Positions 7,422-16,358 of a stretch of 64,000 nucleotides of DNA are shown here, piece after piece; position 1 is the stretch's first letter, and each line of letters begins with the position of its first letter. The position numbers were made by a program, and so were the translations under genes. The notes below the pieces were generated by a model, which worked only from the letters and a program-made list of their open reading frames with translations, was not told where the DNA came from and made no database searches. The DNA is from Tumebacillus lacus (GTDB taxonomy: Bacteria; Bacillota; Bacilli; Tumebacillales; Tumebacillaceae): assembly GCF_026410385.1 (NCBI RefSeq), contig NZ_JAPMLT010000007.1:164955-228954 (forward strand), written 5' to 3'.

Positions 7422-10232
7422 GTGGAAACGGAACGCAAAGCCCGTCCCGTGGAAAAGTCGACACCGGTATCGAAAGCAACGTCGAACGTTCCGGCTCAGG
7501 CTGCCGGTCCGTTGCTGTCGGTCGCCGGGTTGCATCGGCTGCAGCATACGGTCGGCAACCGGGCGGTGCTGCAGATGATGAGAGACCGGCGGAGAGCGCA
7601 GATGCAACCGGTGCAGACGGAACAGCGGGGACAGGTGCTGCAGGGCCAATTCAAGTATACCAACAACATCGATCTCTCCCGCAAAAACGGCAAAGAGGAG
7701 GCGCAGGTGTCGCCGGGATCACTGACGGTCGGGGCGCTGTCGCTGCCGGCCTCCTATCGGCCGCCGACCCAGTTCGGCATCGAGCAAAAAGCGCATTCGA
7801 TCTCGTGGACACTGCTCAAACAGGCGTATGAAAATGTCGGCAATCTGGACGAGAAACTCACGGTCGAGAAGTTTATCAACGAGTATCTGAAAAAGGATTG
7901 GGCCGCTTTGAGCGAGCAAAAACCGCTGCTCGAAGAGGATGAAGACAACGAGACGTTGACGAACGCGTATGCCGCGTTTAACCGTTTTTTGGGTGAATAT
8001 CCCGACAGTTTCTTTACTGAATTGGTGACACAGTCCAAATCGGCGGCCGACTGGTCGGCGTTGGTTCAAAAGTGTGTGTCCGATCTGTTTGTGGCGACCC
8101 AGTTGGCTCCGCTGACGACGCACACCGGATTTACAGCTGTGAAAGGCGCGAGTTCCAAAGGCGTGCAAGAACACCGTCCGTCCAACCACGGAGAAGGCTA
8201 TGCCAACCGCAAACTGCGCGAGTTGGAAGCAGAGTTGAAGCAAGGCAAGTCGGTGTCCGGCCAAACGGTGGAAGAGTGTGCTGCGATGTATTGGGACCCT
8301 GGCAGCGACCGGGAAGGCGGCATTTCGGATCTGAAAGAGTTGCAATATTTGAAAGCGGAATTTCTCAAGGCGTTTGAACGCGCCTATCCGAACATCTGGA
8401 AGGCGCATGCGGCAGATGTGAAGAAGGTGTTCACGTCGGTCGCCGACAAAAAGCCGAATGCGGAGGCAGACGCCGAAGCGGAAGTCGAAGCGGCGGTCAA
8501 GGAAGAGGACGAGGAGAAGGAAGAGCCGGGCAAGCAACAGTTTCAAGCGTTGCTGCAGGTGGAGGAGAAGGACACGGGCGGCAATTTGCAACGGTTCCCG
8601 GCATCAGAGTTTGATGTCGACGATCTGAAGTTGTCCAACGACCGCCCGCCGACCAAGTACGGCCCGATCGGCCAAAAATCGCATACCGTGTCGTGGTCGC
8701 TGGTGCTGCAAGGATTGCAGAAGGCAGCGTCCGGGAAGGATCTGTCCCAATTTTTGAGCTCGCTGCTCTCCAGATGGACGTTCTTGAACGACCAAGACTG
8801 GGAAGGCATGATCGACAGCGAACTGCTGAACGCAAGCGATTTTAAAGCCAGTACGAAACCGAGCACGGTCCAGAGCGCACAAAAAGTCAACAAGACGCGT
8901 TTGGAACAGGTGCAGGCCCTGATCGAGCCCAATCTGACGCGCCTGAACGCGGCGCTCAGCGGACTTTGTCTGACCGGACTGGAGTGGAAAAATCTGTTGC
9001 AGACCACGATCTCCGACTATGTGGTCGTCTACCAGTCTTCGCCGCTCGCCAGCTACAAGGACGGCATGCCCAAAGGCAACGGTGAGTCGGACGCGAACAA
9101 GTGGCTGACCCATCGGGAGTACTACCTGACCCACGCGGATGATGAAAAGTTTGACGACGAAGCGAAGGAACTGATGGAAACGCAATGGGAGAAAAAATTC
9201 AAATACGAATTTGACAAGAAATCCAGGGGCGGCAACCCGGTCAGGTATCAAGACAAAGACTCGGAGGAGATCTCCAAGTCAAAAGCGGTAAAGAATTTGA
9301 TCGGCAAAAAAGGATTTACGGACGATACGCAGAAGGACATGGACCGTTTGCTCGTCAAACAGGAAGCGTTGAAACATCTCGATGTTTCGTGGAACACGTT
9401 CAAGTCGGGCCGGATGACGACGGCCGACAAGATGAAGTACATGTCGATGGTCCTCTACGAGTGGGAATCGGCCGTCGCCGAGGCGTACCCGAAGGTCGGG
9501 GAGTCGCATGGGCAGGAGTTGCGCGATTACAGCGATCTGTATGCTGTGTCCGACACGATGAATGAGGACCTGATCGAGCAGAAGGTGGAAGAGAAGCGCG
9601 AGTCGCTGAAGGACAAGATGTTGGAAGACGGCGAGTTGGAGAAAGAGCTGGAGCAAGTCAGAGCGGAACATGAAGGCAAAGTCTTCATCCTCAGTCCGAT
9701 CATGGACAGGACGAGAAACGCCTATCAGAATGTCGCGCCCGATTCGGCGAGCGTCCAAGCCAGCCCCGAGTATGACAAAGGGTTGGCCTCGGCACGGGGA
9801 GGGGCTCGCGAGCAAAACGGTTCGGAGGCGTACAAGCTCGCCATGCAACATTACCAGTCCGGGATGGAAAAGGCGCAAGGCGAGCAGGCAAAACCCGCGG
9901 AGAAAGCGGCGGCCGCCGGGTATGACGACTATAGGAGGGGTGTTTCGATCGCCCAATCGGACGGAGCACTCCCGGCAGAGGCGGCTGCAAAGACCGGATT
10001 TGCCGACTATCACAGTGGCATTTTTGACGCGCAGATTCAGGCGGCCAAAGGGACGGGCGGACGCGGTGTCGGCTATGAAGATTTCATGAGAGGGACACAA
10101 GATCGGGATCAGGACCCGAGCGGCATGGTGCAGGAGCCGGACTGCTATGGCTACATGGCGGGCTTCCGCAGACCGCAGGACGGAGGGGCGCGCAGCACCA
10201 GCCCTTCGCCGAAGAAAAAAATAAAACAGTAA
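7422..10232 (+). CDS. Large modular protein with eCIS-type N-terminus, duplicated SHTVSW modules and C-terminal repeats
   Basis: GTG 7422 follows AGAGGGGG by 7 nt, giving 936 residues with no signal peptide. Around residues 31-56 is LHRLQHTVGNRAVLQMM, the same kind of GN motif as in the protein at 185-928. Two homologous modules follow: RPPTQFGIEQKAHSISWTLL (from about 113) and RPPTKYGPIGQKSHTVSWSL (from about 408). Each is about 200 residues and later shares a 'PL...GEG.AN..L' element. An acidic linker (EAEAEVEAAVKEEDEEKEEP) separates them. Residues about 783-915 hold four to six degenerate repeats of the form GYDDYRRGVSIAQ / GFADYHSGIFDAQ / GYEDFMRG. Proteins with the HTxSW module recur, as I recall, near eCIS-type loci, but the function is not known. 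It ends with its own terminator. Confidence 0.7.
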   Translation: METERKARPVEKSTPVSKATSNVPAQAAGPLLSVAGLHRLQHTVGNRAVLQMMRDRRRAQMQPVQTEQRGQVLQGQFKYTNNIDLSRKNGKEEAQVSPGSLTVGALSLPASYRPPTQFGIEQKAHSISWTLLKQAYENVGNLDEKLTVEKFINEYLKKDWAALSEQKPLLEEDEDNETLTNAYAAFNRFLGEYPDSFFTELVTQSKSAADWSALVQKCVSDLFVATQLAPLTTHTGFTAVKGASSKGVQEHRPSNHGEGYANRKLRELEAELKQGKSVSGQTVEECAAMYWDPGSDREGGISDLKELQYLKAEFLKAFERAYPNIWKAHAADVKKVFTSVADKKPNAEADAEAEVEAAVKEEDEEKEEPGKQQFQALLQVEEKDTGGNLQRFPASEFDVDDLKLSNDRPPTKYGPIGQKSHTVSWSLVLQGLQKAASGKDLSQFLSSLLSRWTFLNDQDWEGMIDSELLNASDFKASTKPSTVQSAQKVNKTRLEQVQALIEPNLTRLNAALSGLCLTGLEWKNLLQTTISDYVVVYQSSPLASYKDGMPKGNGESDANKWLTHREYYLTHADDEKFDDEAKELMETQWEKKFKYEFDKKSRGGNPVRYQDKDSEEISKSKAVKNLIGKKGFTDDTQKDMDRLLVKQEALKHLDVSWNTFKSGRMTTADKMKYMSMVLYEWESAVAEAYPKVGESHGQELRDYSDLYAVSDTMNEDLIEQKVEEKRESLKDKMLEDGELEKELEQVRAEHEGKVFILSPIMDRTRNAYQNVAPDSASVQASPEYDKGLASARGGAREQNGSEAYKLAMQHYQSGMEKAQGEQAKPAEKAAAAGYDDYRRGVSIAQSDGALPAEAAAKTGFADYHSGIFDAQIQAAKGTGGRGVGYEDFMRGTQDRDQDPSGMVQEPDCYGYMAGFRRPQDGGARSTSPSPKKKIKQ

Positions 10233-10271
10233 AAAAGTAAAACGTTTACTATCTAGCTCCTGCATGAAAAT

Positions 10272-10304
10272 AGTCACAAACACGTCGATGTTTGTGGCTT
10301 TTTT
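10272..10304 (+). terminator. Intrinsic terminator after the 936-residue protein gene
   Basis: AGTCACAAACA / TGTTTGTGGCT (one wobble) with a 6-nt loop, then six T. Confidence 0.8.
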
Positions 10305-10367
10305 GTATATTTTGGCAGATGCGTTCATGTACTGTCATGTAAGCATTTATTCAAGGGGGGTGTAAGC

Positions 10368-11240
10368 ATGCCGAAAGTGATTTGCATCGATCCCGGTCAT
10401 GGCGGCTATGATCCGGGAGCATGCGCGCAGGGTGCGAGAGAGAAAGAGATCACCCTGCAAATCGGGCTCCACCTGCGCGATCTGCTGCGTCAGGCCGGAT
10501 TTACGGTGGTGATGACGCGGGAGACCGATCAATCGCCGGGCGGATGGACGCGGGTGGACGCCGACCTGCGGGAGAGGTGCCGGATCTCCAATCTGGAGAG
10601 GGCGGACGTGTTTCTGTCGATCCACGTCAATGCGGGCGGCGGCCGCGGGGCGGAGTTGTACGTGTACGGGGACGGCGGACCGATCAAAGGGCTGGCGCAG
10701 AGCGTGATCACAAACGTCGCGACGATCTGCGGCACGCACGGGCGGCCGGTGCGCGACGGCGGGCCGAACGGGACCGGGTTTGCGGTGCTGTGCAACACGG
10801 AGGCGGACGCGATGCTGCTGGAGATCGGCTTTATCGACTCGGATGATCTGCCGAAGATCAAGGCGCGCATCGGGGAGTTTGCACCGTTGATCACCAAGGC
10901 GTTTTGTCAGTTTTACGGGGTGCAGGTTCCGGTGAGCCCAGCCAAAGAGCAACAGGAGACGGCCGATGGTCTTGAACGCAGCGCTGTCGAACTGGTGATC
11001 GGGCAGCTCGGTGCGATGACCAAGACGGGATCGAGCGATGTGCTGGTCGCTTGCAACTACGCGGCCAATGCGCTGCGTCGCGAAATGTCACTGCCGATCA
11101 CGCAGGCGCTCGGGGTGCCGAACGACCGGGCTGCGGCCGGGGTGATCAACGTGCTGAGCGCGCTGTGGATGTGCGCGGATAAGCGGGCGATTCAAGAGGC
11201 GTACCATTTCGCTGCCGATGCCTTGCGTTCGATTCGTTAA
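10368..11240 (+). CDS. Leaderless N-acetylmuramoyl-L-alanine amidase with extra C-terminal domain
   Basis: Residues 1-185 are a zinc Amidase_3 domain: CIDPGHGGYDPGA (zinc His), REKE (zinc Glu), FLSIHVNAG (second zinc His) and LLEIGFIDS (catalytic Glu). This enzyme cuts the bond between MurNAc and the stem peptide. The protein starts directly with the catalytic fold and has no signal peptide or wall-binding repeats, as in phage endolysins. Residues 200-290 form an Ala-rich helical domain (LVIGQLGAMTKTGSSDVL) that I do not recognise. No phage genes are nearby. Position between two large uncharacterised genes suggests a role in release or passage of a particle or protein through the wall (inference). 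Confidence 0.85.
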   Translation: MPKVICIDPGHGGYDPGACAQGAREKEITLQIGLHLRDLLRQAGFTVVMTRETDQSPGGWTRVDADLRERCRISNLERADVFLSIHVNAGGGRGAELYVYGDGGPIKGLAQSVITNVATICGTHGRPVRDGGPNGTGFAVLCNTEADAMLLEIGFIDSDDLPKIKARIGEFAPLITKAFCQFYGVQVPVSPAKEQQETADGLERSAVELVIGQLGAMTKTGSSDVLVACNYAANALRREMSLPITQALGVPNDRAAAGVINVLSALWMCADKRAIQEAYHFAADALRSIR

Positions 11241-11359
11241 TGTTTTATGCTCCATAAATATTTATTGCATATATTTGGAACTCCGGAAATAACATCTTAT
11301 CAAGTTGATGTTAAATATTGAACTCTAGCAGGGATGTTGGGGGAAAGGGGCTTTTGTCA

Positions 11360-13699
11360 ATGGCACAAACGAATGACAAAGACAGAAACAAGGCGGTGGC
11401 GACGACCGATTCGACGTTTGTCGATACGCCGATCGAAGACAGAATTCCGACGAACTTTACGGAAGCGATCTACTACGGGATCTTGAAGGCGTTCGCATCG
11501 GGCAATCCGAAGCAGATGTTTTCGCTGAGCTGGCCGGGTACGGTGCTCGATCACGAGCGTCTGGCTTGGGAAGCAGACGATGAGGTCGCAGGCATCATGC
11601 CGGAAACGCAGATGGTGCGCACGTCGCAGATCCTCGACATGTATGTTCCGCCGTCCCCGATCACGCAGCCGGACGGCACCCGCGTGTCGGACCGTTATGC
11701 GACGGCGCTGTCGGCACTGGGTCCGAAGCCGAACCCGGAGTTGATGAAACTGCAAGCGACGATCCGCGAGCGTCTGCGCATGGAGATCACGAGAACGGTG
11801 GACGGCAAGGAACAGACGTTTACGCTCGTCTCGTGGTTCAATTATCTCTACACCCAGTGGACGCAAGAGAAGGAACAATGGTCGCGTAAACAGACGGAGA
11901 TCAAGGCGGAACTGCTCGCCAAGTATCCGGATGATGAGGATAAATATTGGAATGCCTACCTTGCGTGGTATGAGGAGAATGCCGACGCGTATATCCAAGA
12001 CATCAATTCCAAATGGGATCAACTGCTGATCGAGTTCCCGTTGGTCGAGTGGCAGGATGCGCTGGCGATCCTTGACACCCGCGATGACGGCGGTCTGAAC
12101 GCGGCGAAGGATCTGATTCAAAACATGCGCCTGCCGCTGCCCCGTCAAGAGGGTATCGACTATGTACCGACGACCGGCATTCCGTATGATTGGCCGCAAC
12201 AGTTGACCCCGACCACGAAGCACATCGACCTGCTGGCCGACCCGATCGCGCAAAAGATGGCGCTGGACACGGCGATCACCAAGCTGGAAGACGAAGTGCT
12301 CAACTGGATGGCGATCCTGCCGAAGGTGAACGACGAGGTGGTTGCTGCCAATACGAAGGCGTTCAACGACTCGATCCGCAATTTCAGCAACGCGCAATCG
12401 GCGCTGATCAATCAGTACACGGCCAACGTGGTGACGGCCGTCGAGGTGTTCTGTGACATTCAGAAGTCCCGTGGCGTGCAACTGTTCGACGTGGCGGATG
12501 AAGACACCGACACCAAGACCAAACTGACGGCCGGCGTGCAAAAGCTGGTCAACGGTCTGGCCGCGTCCGCGACGGGCGGGGCGCCGGCTCCGACGGTGAA
12601 CTGGGATCAGATCAAGGAAGTGGCGAGAAAGCTGGCGGACGGCCAAGACAGCCTTGTCGCGAAGCAGCAAGGGCTGATCGACGCAGGCAACGATCTGGCG
12701 GAAGCGGCCAACGCCTACCTGCAAGATCAAGCGCACAGCACGTTGCTGACCTGGCTCCCGACGTATGTCGAGCAGCTCAAGAGCAAGTTGGCCGATCTGA
12801 TCGAGCAGCGCACCAATTTGGCGACGGCTGCCAACGTGTACTACAAGTACGACACGGCGAAACCGAAAAGCCCGGAAGAGACGCCGGAAGAGACGTTCGG
12901 CCAAAACGCGTTCGCCACAAAGCTGGAGTATCCGGCGAGCGACCGTTGGACGGAGATCAACATTGCGATTGAATCGAGCCATATGACGTCCGACTCGACG
13001 ATGAACACCTATTTCTCCAACAGCCAGTGGGGCGTAGACTTCTTCATCGGCAGCGCAGGAGGTTCGTCGCGCCACAGCTACTCGCACTTTGCGAACACCT
13101 TTATGAAGAAGGGCACCAAGATCCAGATCGGCTTCCTGGCGACCAAAGTATTGATCCAGCGCCCGTGGATGAAGCCGGAGATCTTCAACAACAGCGCGAG
13201 CTACTTCCGTACGCTGGAGAAGCCGCTCTCGCCGACCACGCAAGTCACGCAAAACATGCTGCTCAACCCGGCGAATCAAGGCGTCGTGTCGGAACTGGCG
13301 CACAACTACACGCTGCCGGCGTATCCGGTCGCCGTCCTGCTGGTTAAAGACGTGACGATCAAGGTGCAGATCGACTCGACCAAGACGGAAGACGTGCGCA
13401 CGTTGGCGAAGTCGATCCGCTCCAACGGCGGCGGGTTCCTCTGCTTCTCCGTATCCAGCGTGGAGACGTCGCAGTCGCAGAGCGAGCGGATGAACTCCTT
13501 CTGCATGGCCGGCCAAATGATCGCCAAAGCTCCGGCTCCGCAGATCATCGGCTACTGGAACGAGTTTGTCGCGCCGGACAAATCGACGAAGATCGATGAA
13601 AAGATCGCCTCGCAAATCGCCGAAGCGATCGGATTTGCGAACAAGATCCAGACGGTGTACCAAGGGGCACCGGTACACAAGGAAGTGCCGCTGCGCTAA
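11360..13699 (+). CDS. Large uncharacterised protein (779 residues)
   Basis: ATG 11360 follows GGGGAAAGGGG. The first 560 residues are mainly helical and soluble, with long coiled segments such as LINQYTANVVTAVEVFCDIQ and LVAKQQGLIDAGNDLAEAAN. The last 200 residues look beta-rich: WGVDFFIGSAGGSSRHSYS, KIQIGFLATKVLIQRPWMKP, and YPVAVLLVKDVTIKVQIDS. The protein contains many Trp and Pro residues and has no signal peptide. I do not recognise the family. A strong ribosome-binding site, even codon use and a perfect terminator indicate a real, possibly highly expressed gene. A structural or toxin-like role is conceivable given the neighbours but unproven. Confidence 0.7.
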   Translation: MAQTNDKDRNKAVATTDSTFVDTPIEDRIPTNFTEAIYYGILKAFASGNPKQMFSLSWPGTVLDHERLAWEADDEVAGIMPETQMVRTSQILDMYVPPSPITQPDGTRVSDRYATALSALGPKPNPELMKLQATIRERLRMEITRTVDGKEQTFTLVSWFNYLYTQWTQEKEQWSRKQTEIKAELLAKYPDDEDKYWNAYLAWYEENADAYIQDINSKWDQLLIEFPLVEWQDALAILDTRDDGGLNAAKDLIQNMRLPLPRQEGIDYVPTTGIPYDWPQQLTPTTKHIDLLADPIAQKMALDTAITKLEDEVLNWMAILPKVNDEVVAANTKAFNDSIRNFSNAQSALINQYTANVVTAVEVFCDIQKSRGVQLFDVADEDTDTKTKLTAGVQKLVNGLAASATGGAPAPTVNWDQIKEVARKLADGQDSLVAKQQGLIDAGNDLAEAANAYLQDQAHSTLLTWLPTYVEQLKSKLADLIEQRTNLATAANVYYKYDTAKPKSPEETPEETFGQNAFATKLEYPASDRWTEINIAIESSHMTSDSTMNTYFSNSQWGVDFFIGSAGGSSRHSYSHFANTFMKKGTKIQIGFLATKVLIQRPWMKPEIFNNSASYFRTLEKPLSPTTQVTQNMLLNPANQGVVSELAHNYTLPAYPVAVLLVKDVTIKVQIDSTKTEDVRTLAKSIRSNGGGFLCFSVSSVETSQSQSERMNSFCMAGQMIAKAPAPQIIGYWNEFVAPDKSTKIDEKIASQIAEAIGFANKIQTVYQGAPVHKEVPLR

Positions 13700-13706
13700 A
13701 AGGAAA

Positions 13707-13744
13707 CGAAAAGCCAGCCTCTGCGACGAGAGGCTGGCTTTTCG
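13707..13744. terminator. Strong bidirectional terminator
   Basis: A perfect 16-bp stem (CGAAAAGCCAGCCTCT and its complement) with a 6-nt loop between convergent genes. Confidence 0.85.
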
Positions 13745-13764
13745 TATTTCTGAACCGTCTACAG

Positions 13765-14204
13765 CTACTCAGAGGCGACCAAGCGCTCCCAGCGAGTCAG
13801 CACAAACTGCATGAACATCGCGTTGACGATGAAGATGATGAAGTACGAGATCGCGGAGTAGGCGAGCGTCCAGCCTGCACCGTTTGATAGCTCCCGCGAA
13901 ACTGCCATTTGTCATACGTGTAGGCAAAGAGGTAGCCCATCAGCGGGTAGATGATGGTGTAGATCAGGAGGTCGAAAAAGTCGTACTGAGGGGAGCCTCC
14001 CGTGTCATACAGGTCGAACGGCTCCAAAGCGATAACGTGATCGGCCGTGGTGCCGAAAAAGGCGTTGAAGAGGAACAGCAACACGGTGACAGATGTCGGA
14101 AAGCGCTTGGGCAACAGGAAGAACAGCAGGCCCAGGATGAGGAATAAGGTGGCAAACAATGAGAGCATATCTGCAGTCACCTTGTAGAAGTTTTCCTTTA
14201 TCAT
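13765..14204 (-). pseudogene. CBO0543-type membrane protein gene, frameshifted
   Basis: From ATG 14204 the frame encodes three membrane helices and the family-like stretch PQYDFFDLLIYTIIYPLMGYLFAYTYDKWQFR. It then runs into a Ser/Arg-rich tail and stops at 13797. In a neighbouring frame the sequence continues sensibly: NGAGWTLAYSAISYFIIFIV and then MFMQFVLTRWERLVASE, ending at TAG 13765-13767. The total length is one base short of a multiple of three. A single-base loss near 13890-13910 (around cgcggg) explains this, either as a true mutation or a sequencing error. Members of this family are found in spore formers; their role is unknown. Confidence 0.7.
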
Positions 14205-14297
14205 GTGCAAGTTGGCAAAAAAACTTGCATCTTCAAGTTTTTGTGTGAAAAGTTATTGTATACTGATAGGAATTGAATGAGGATTGGAGACGTGCAT

Positions 14298-15506
14298 ATG
14301 GAGCAGTCCTTGCAGTCGGACCGCACGGCGCGGTCACGACGTTTTTGGATGGTCGTGACGTTGGGGTCGTTGACGGCGTTGGCTCCGCTGTCCATCGATA
14401 TGTATCTGCCGGCGTTGCCGATGCTCGCGGCAGATCTGGATACGAGCGCGTCGCTGACTCAGTTGTCGCTGACGCTGTTTTTGGTCGGCCTCGGTGCCGG
14501 GCAGATCATCGCCGGGCCGCTCAGCGATGCGCGCGGGCGTCGCGGGCCGCTGATGATCGGATTGATCCTATATCTGATCTCTTCTGTTTTGTGCGCCGTG
14601 ACGTCTTCGATCTGGGTGTTGCTCGCGTTGCGATTGGTTCAAGGGTTGTCCGGTGCGGCGGGGATCGTCATCGCGCGGGCGATTGTGCGCGATCTGTACG
14701 AGGGCACGGAGATGACGAAGTTTTTCGCGCTTTTGATGCTGGTCAACGGGGCGGCCCCGATCTTGGCCCCGATCTTTGGCGGGCAGTTGCTCCGGGTGAC
14801 GACGTGGCACGGAGTGTTTGTTGTGCTGGGGTTGTTGGGGCTCATGATGCTGGTGGCGTCGCAGTTGAGTTTGTCGGAGACGCTTCCCGTGGAGAGACGC
14901 TCGACAGGGGGTATCCGCAAGACGCTGTCGACGCTGCGCCATCTGCTTCGCGACCGCGTGTTCATGGGCTATGCGTGGGCGCAGGGTCTGGTGATGGCGG
15001 GCATGTTTGCCTATATCGCCGGGTCGCCGTTTGTGTTGCAGGATCTGTTCGGGGTGTCGCCGCAGACGTTTTCCTTGCTGTTTGCGGTCAACGGGATCGG
15101 GATCATCATCGCCGGTCAGTTGGCAGCCCGGCTGTCGGTGCGCTACGGTGAGCTGAAGGTGTTCGTGGCCGGGATCGCGTTGGCGGCGGCTGGCAGTCTG
15201 TCGTTGCTGGTGATGATCCTCACCGGAGCGGGTCTGTTCGCCGTGATGGTCTCGCTGGTGGCGGTCGTGTCCAGCGTCGGCATCGTCGGTCCGACCGGCA
15301 CGTCGCTGGCGATGCAAAACCAAGGCAAGGCGGCGGGCAGCGCAGCGGCGCTGATCGGGGTGCCGCCGCTGTTTCTCGGTGCGTTGATCGCCCCTTTGGT
15401 CGGCATCGGCGGCAGCGAGACGGCGGTGCCGATGGGGGCGGTGATCGCCGTCACCGACGTCGGGGCGTTGCTCTGCTACGTGCTGATGATACGCGGGCGG
15501 AACTGA
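14298..15506 (+). CDS. Bcr/CflA family drug-resistance MFS exporter
   Basis: 402 residues with 12 hydrophobic helices. ATG 14298 follows GGAGA. Family marks are SIDMYLPALPMLAADL in the first loop, GPLSDARGRRGPL (MFS motif A), RLVQGLSGAAGIVIARAIVRD (motif C-like) and NGAAPILAPIFGGQLL. Characterised members export bicyclomycin, chloramphenicol, sulfonamides or cysteine using the proton gradient; the substrate here is unknown. It is monocistronic, followed by a terminator. Confidence 0.88.
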   Translation: MEQSLQSDRTARSRRFWMVVTLGSLTALAPLSIDMYLPALPMLAADLDTSASLTQLSLTLFLVGLGAGQIIAGPLSDARGRRGPLMIGLILYLISSVLCAVTSSIWVLLALRLVQGLSGAAGIVIARAIVRDLYEGTEMTKFFALLMLVNGAAPILAPIFGGQLLRVTTWHGVFVVLGLLGLMMLVASQLSLSETLPVERRSTGGIRKTLSTLRHLLRDRVFMGYAWAQGLVMAGMFAYIAGSPFVLQDLFGVSPQTFSLLFAVNGIGIIIAGQLAARLSVRYGELKVFVAGIALAAAGSLSLLVMILTGAGLFAVMVSLVAVVSSVGIVGPTGTSLAMQNQGKAAGSAAALIGVPPLFLGALIAPLVGIGGSETAVPMGAVIAVTDVGALLCYVLMIRGRN

Positions 15507-15523
15507 GTTTTTGAAAAAGAATG

Positions 15524-15552
15524 CGTCACCGGCTGCGGTCGGTGACGTTTTT
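15524..15552 (+). terminator. Intrinsic terminator after the MFS exporter gene
   Basis: CGTCACC / GGTGACG around a 10-nt loop that can pair further, followed by TTTTT. Confidence 0.7.
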
Positions 15553-15631
15553 ACGTGAACATTTTTGCACGTTCTGGAAACGCTATGCACAACACGTTAA
15601 CACTCGGATACAAGCAAAGGAGCCTTGGCAG

Positions 15632-16309
15632 ATGATACATGGTTTTTTGTTTAAATTGAGTCTCGCGCTGTTTCTCGGCCTGTTGATCGGGATCGACCGG
15701 CAACTGCGCAACAAGCCGCTCGGGGTGAAGACGAGCATGATCATCTCGGTCGCCTCCTGCCTGATCACCATCGTCTCCATCGAGGCGGTGAATCGCTACT
15801 CCGCACCGGGTCACACCAACATGGACCCGATGCGACTGGCGGCACAGATCGTCAGCGGGGTCGGCTTCCTTGGGGCCGGGGTGATCTTGCGCCGGGGAGA
15901 TGATGTGATCTCGGGTCTGACCACCGCGTCGATGGTCTGGGCGGCGTCGGGGCTTGGCATCGCGGTCGGGGCGGGGTTTTATTGGGAGTCGCTGACGGCG
16001 ATGCTGATGATCATTTTGGCGATCAATGTGTTTCCTTTCCTCGTCAAGCGGCTCGGTCCCAGTTCGCTCAGGGACCGGGATATGGCGATCCGGGTGATCG
16101 TGGATCAAGATCAGGATCTCAATCATATTTTCAAACAGATCAAGGGCCAAGATCTGCAGGTGCGGCGCGTGAAGATCAAGGACACGCCCGACGGGCATCA
16201 GCAGTTGGAGATGATCGTTGTGAGCGCAGATGAGCGGTACACGACCGATGTGTATATGGCGTTGAAGTCGATTCCTCATATCCTGTCGGCCGAGGTGCAG
16301 AGCAGATAA
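15632..16309 (+). CDS. MgtC/SapB family membrane protein
   Basis: 225 residues; ATG 15632 follows AAAGGAG by 9 nt. The first 140 residues are the MgtC membrane core with LGLLIGIDRQLRNKPLGVKT, the conserved Asp-Arg region, RLAAQIVSGVGFLGAGVILR and GLTTASMVWAASGLGIAVG. The last 80 residues are a soluble ACT-like domain (MAIRVIVDQDQDLNHIFKQI). MgtC-type proteins act in low-magnesium adaptation and modulate ATP synthase or other pumps in some bacteria; no specific role can be read here. Confidence 0.87.
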   Translation: MIHGFLFKLSLALFLGLLIGIDRQLRNKPLGVKTSMIISVASCLITIVSIEAVNRYSAPGHTNMDPMRLAAQIVSGVGFLGAGVILRRGDDVISGLTTASMVWAASGLGIAVGAGFYWESLTAMLMIILAINVFPFLVKRLGPSSLRDRDMAIRVIVDQDQDLNHIFKQIKGQDLQVRRVKIKDTPDGHQQLEMIVVSADERYTTDVYMALKSIPHILSAEVQSR

Positions 16310-16310
16310 A

Positions 16311-16346
16311 AAAGAAGCGAGAGCAGGGGATGCTCTCGCTTCTTTT
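16311..16346. terminator. Bidirectional terminator between mgtC-like and LTD protein genes
   Basis: AAAGAAGCGAGAGCA and its complement form a perfect stem with a 5-nt loop, then T-run; it serves both converging genes. Confidence 0.85.
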
Positions 16347-16358
16347 TTGTGTGGCAGC

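Noticed and set aside
10368..11240. Prophage remnant because of an endolysin-like amidase
   Set aside because: No holin, terminase, capsid, integrase or attachment repeats nearby.
11357..13678. A 773-residue minus-strand frame opposite the 779-residue protein
   Set aside because: Arg/Leu/Val-rich composition without motifs, no ribosome-binding site; the plus strand has ribosome-binding site, start and terminator.
1..14000. A complete contractile injection locus
   Set aside because: No sheath, tube, baseplate or AAA+ assembly genes in the window; only cargo-like motifs are seen.
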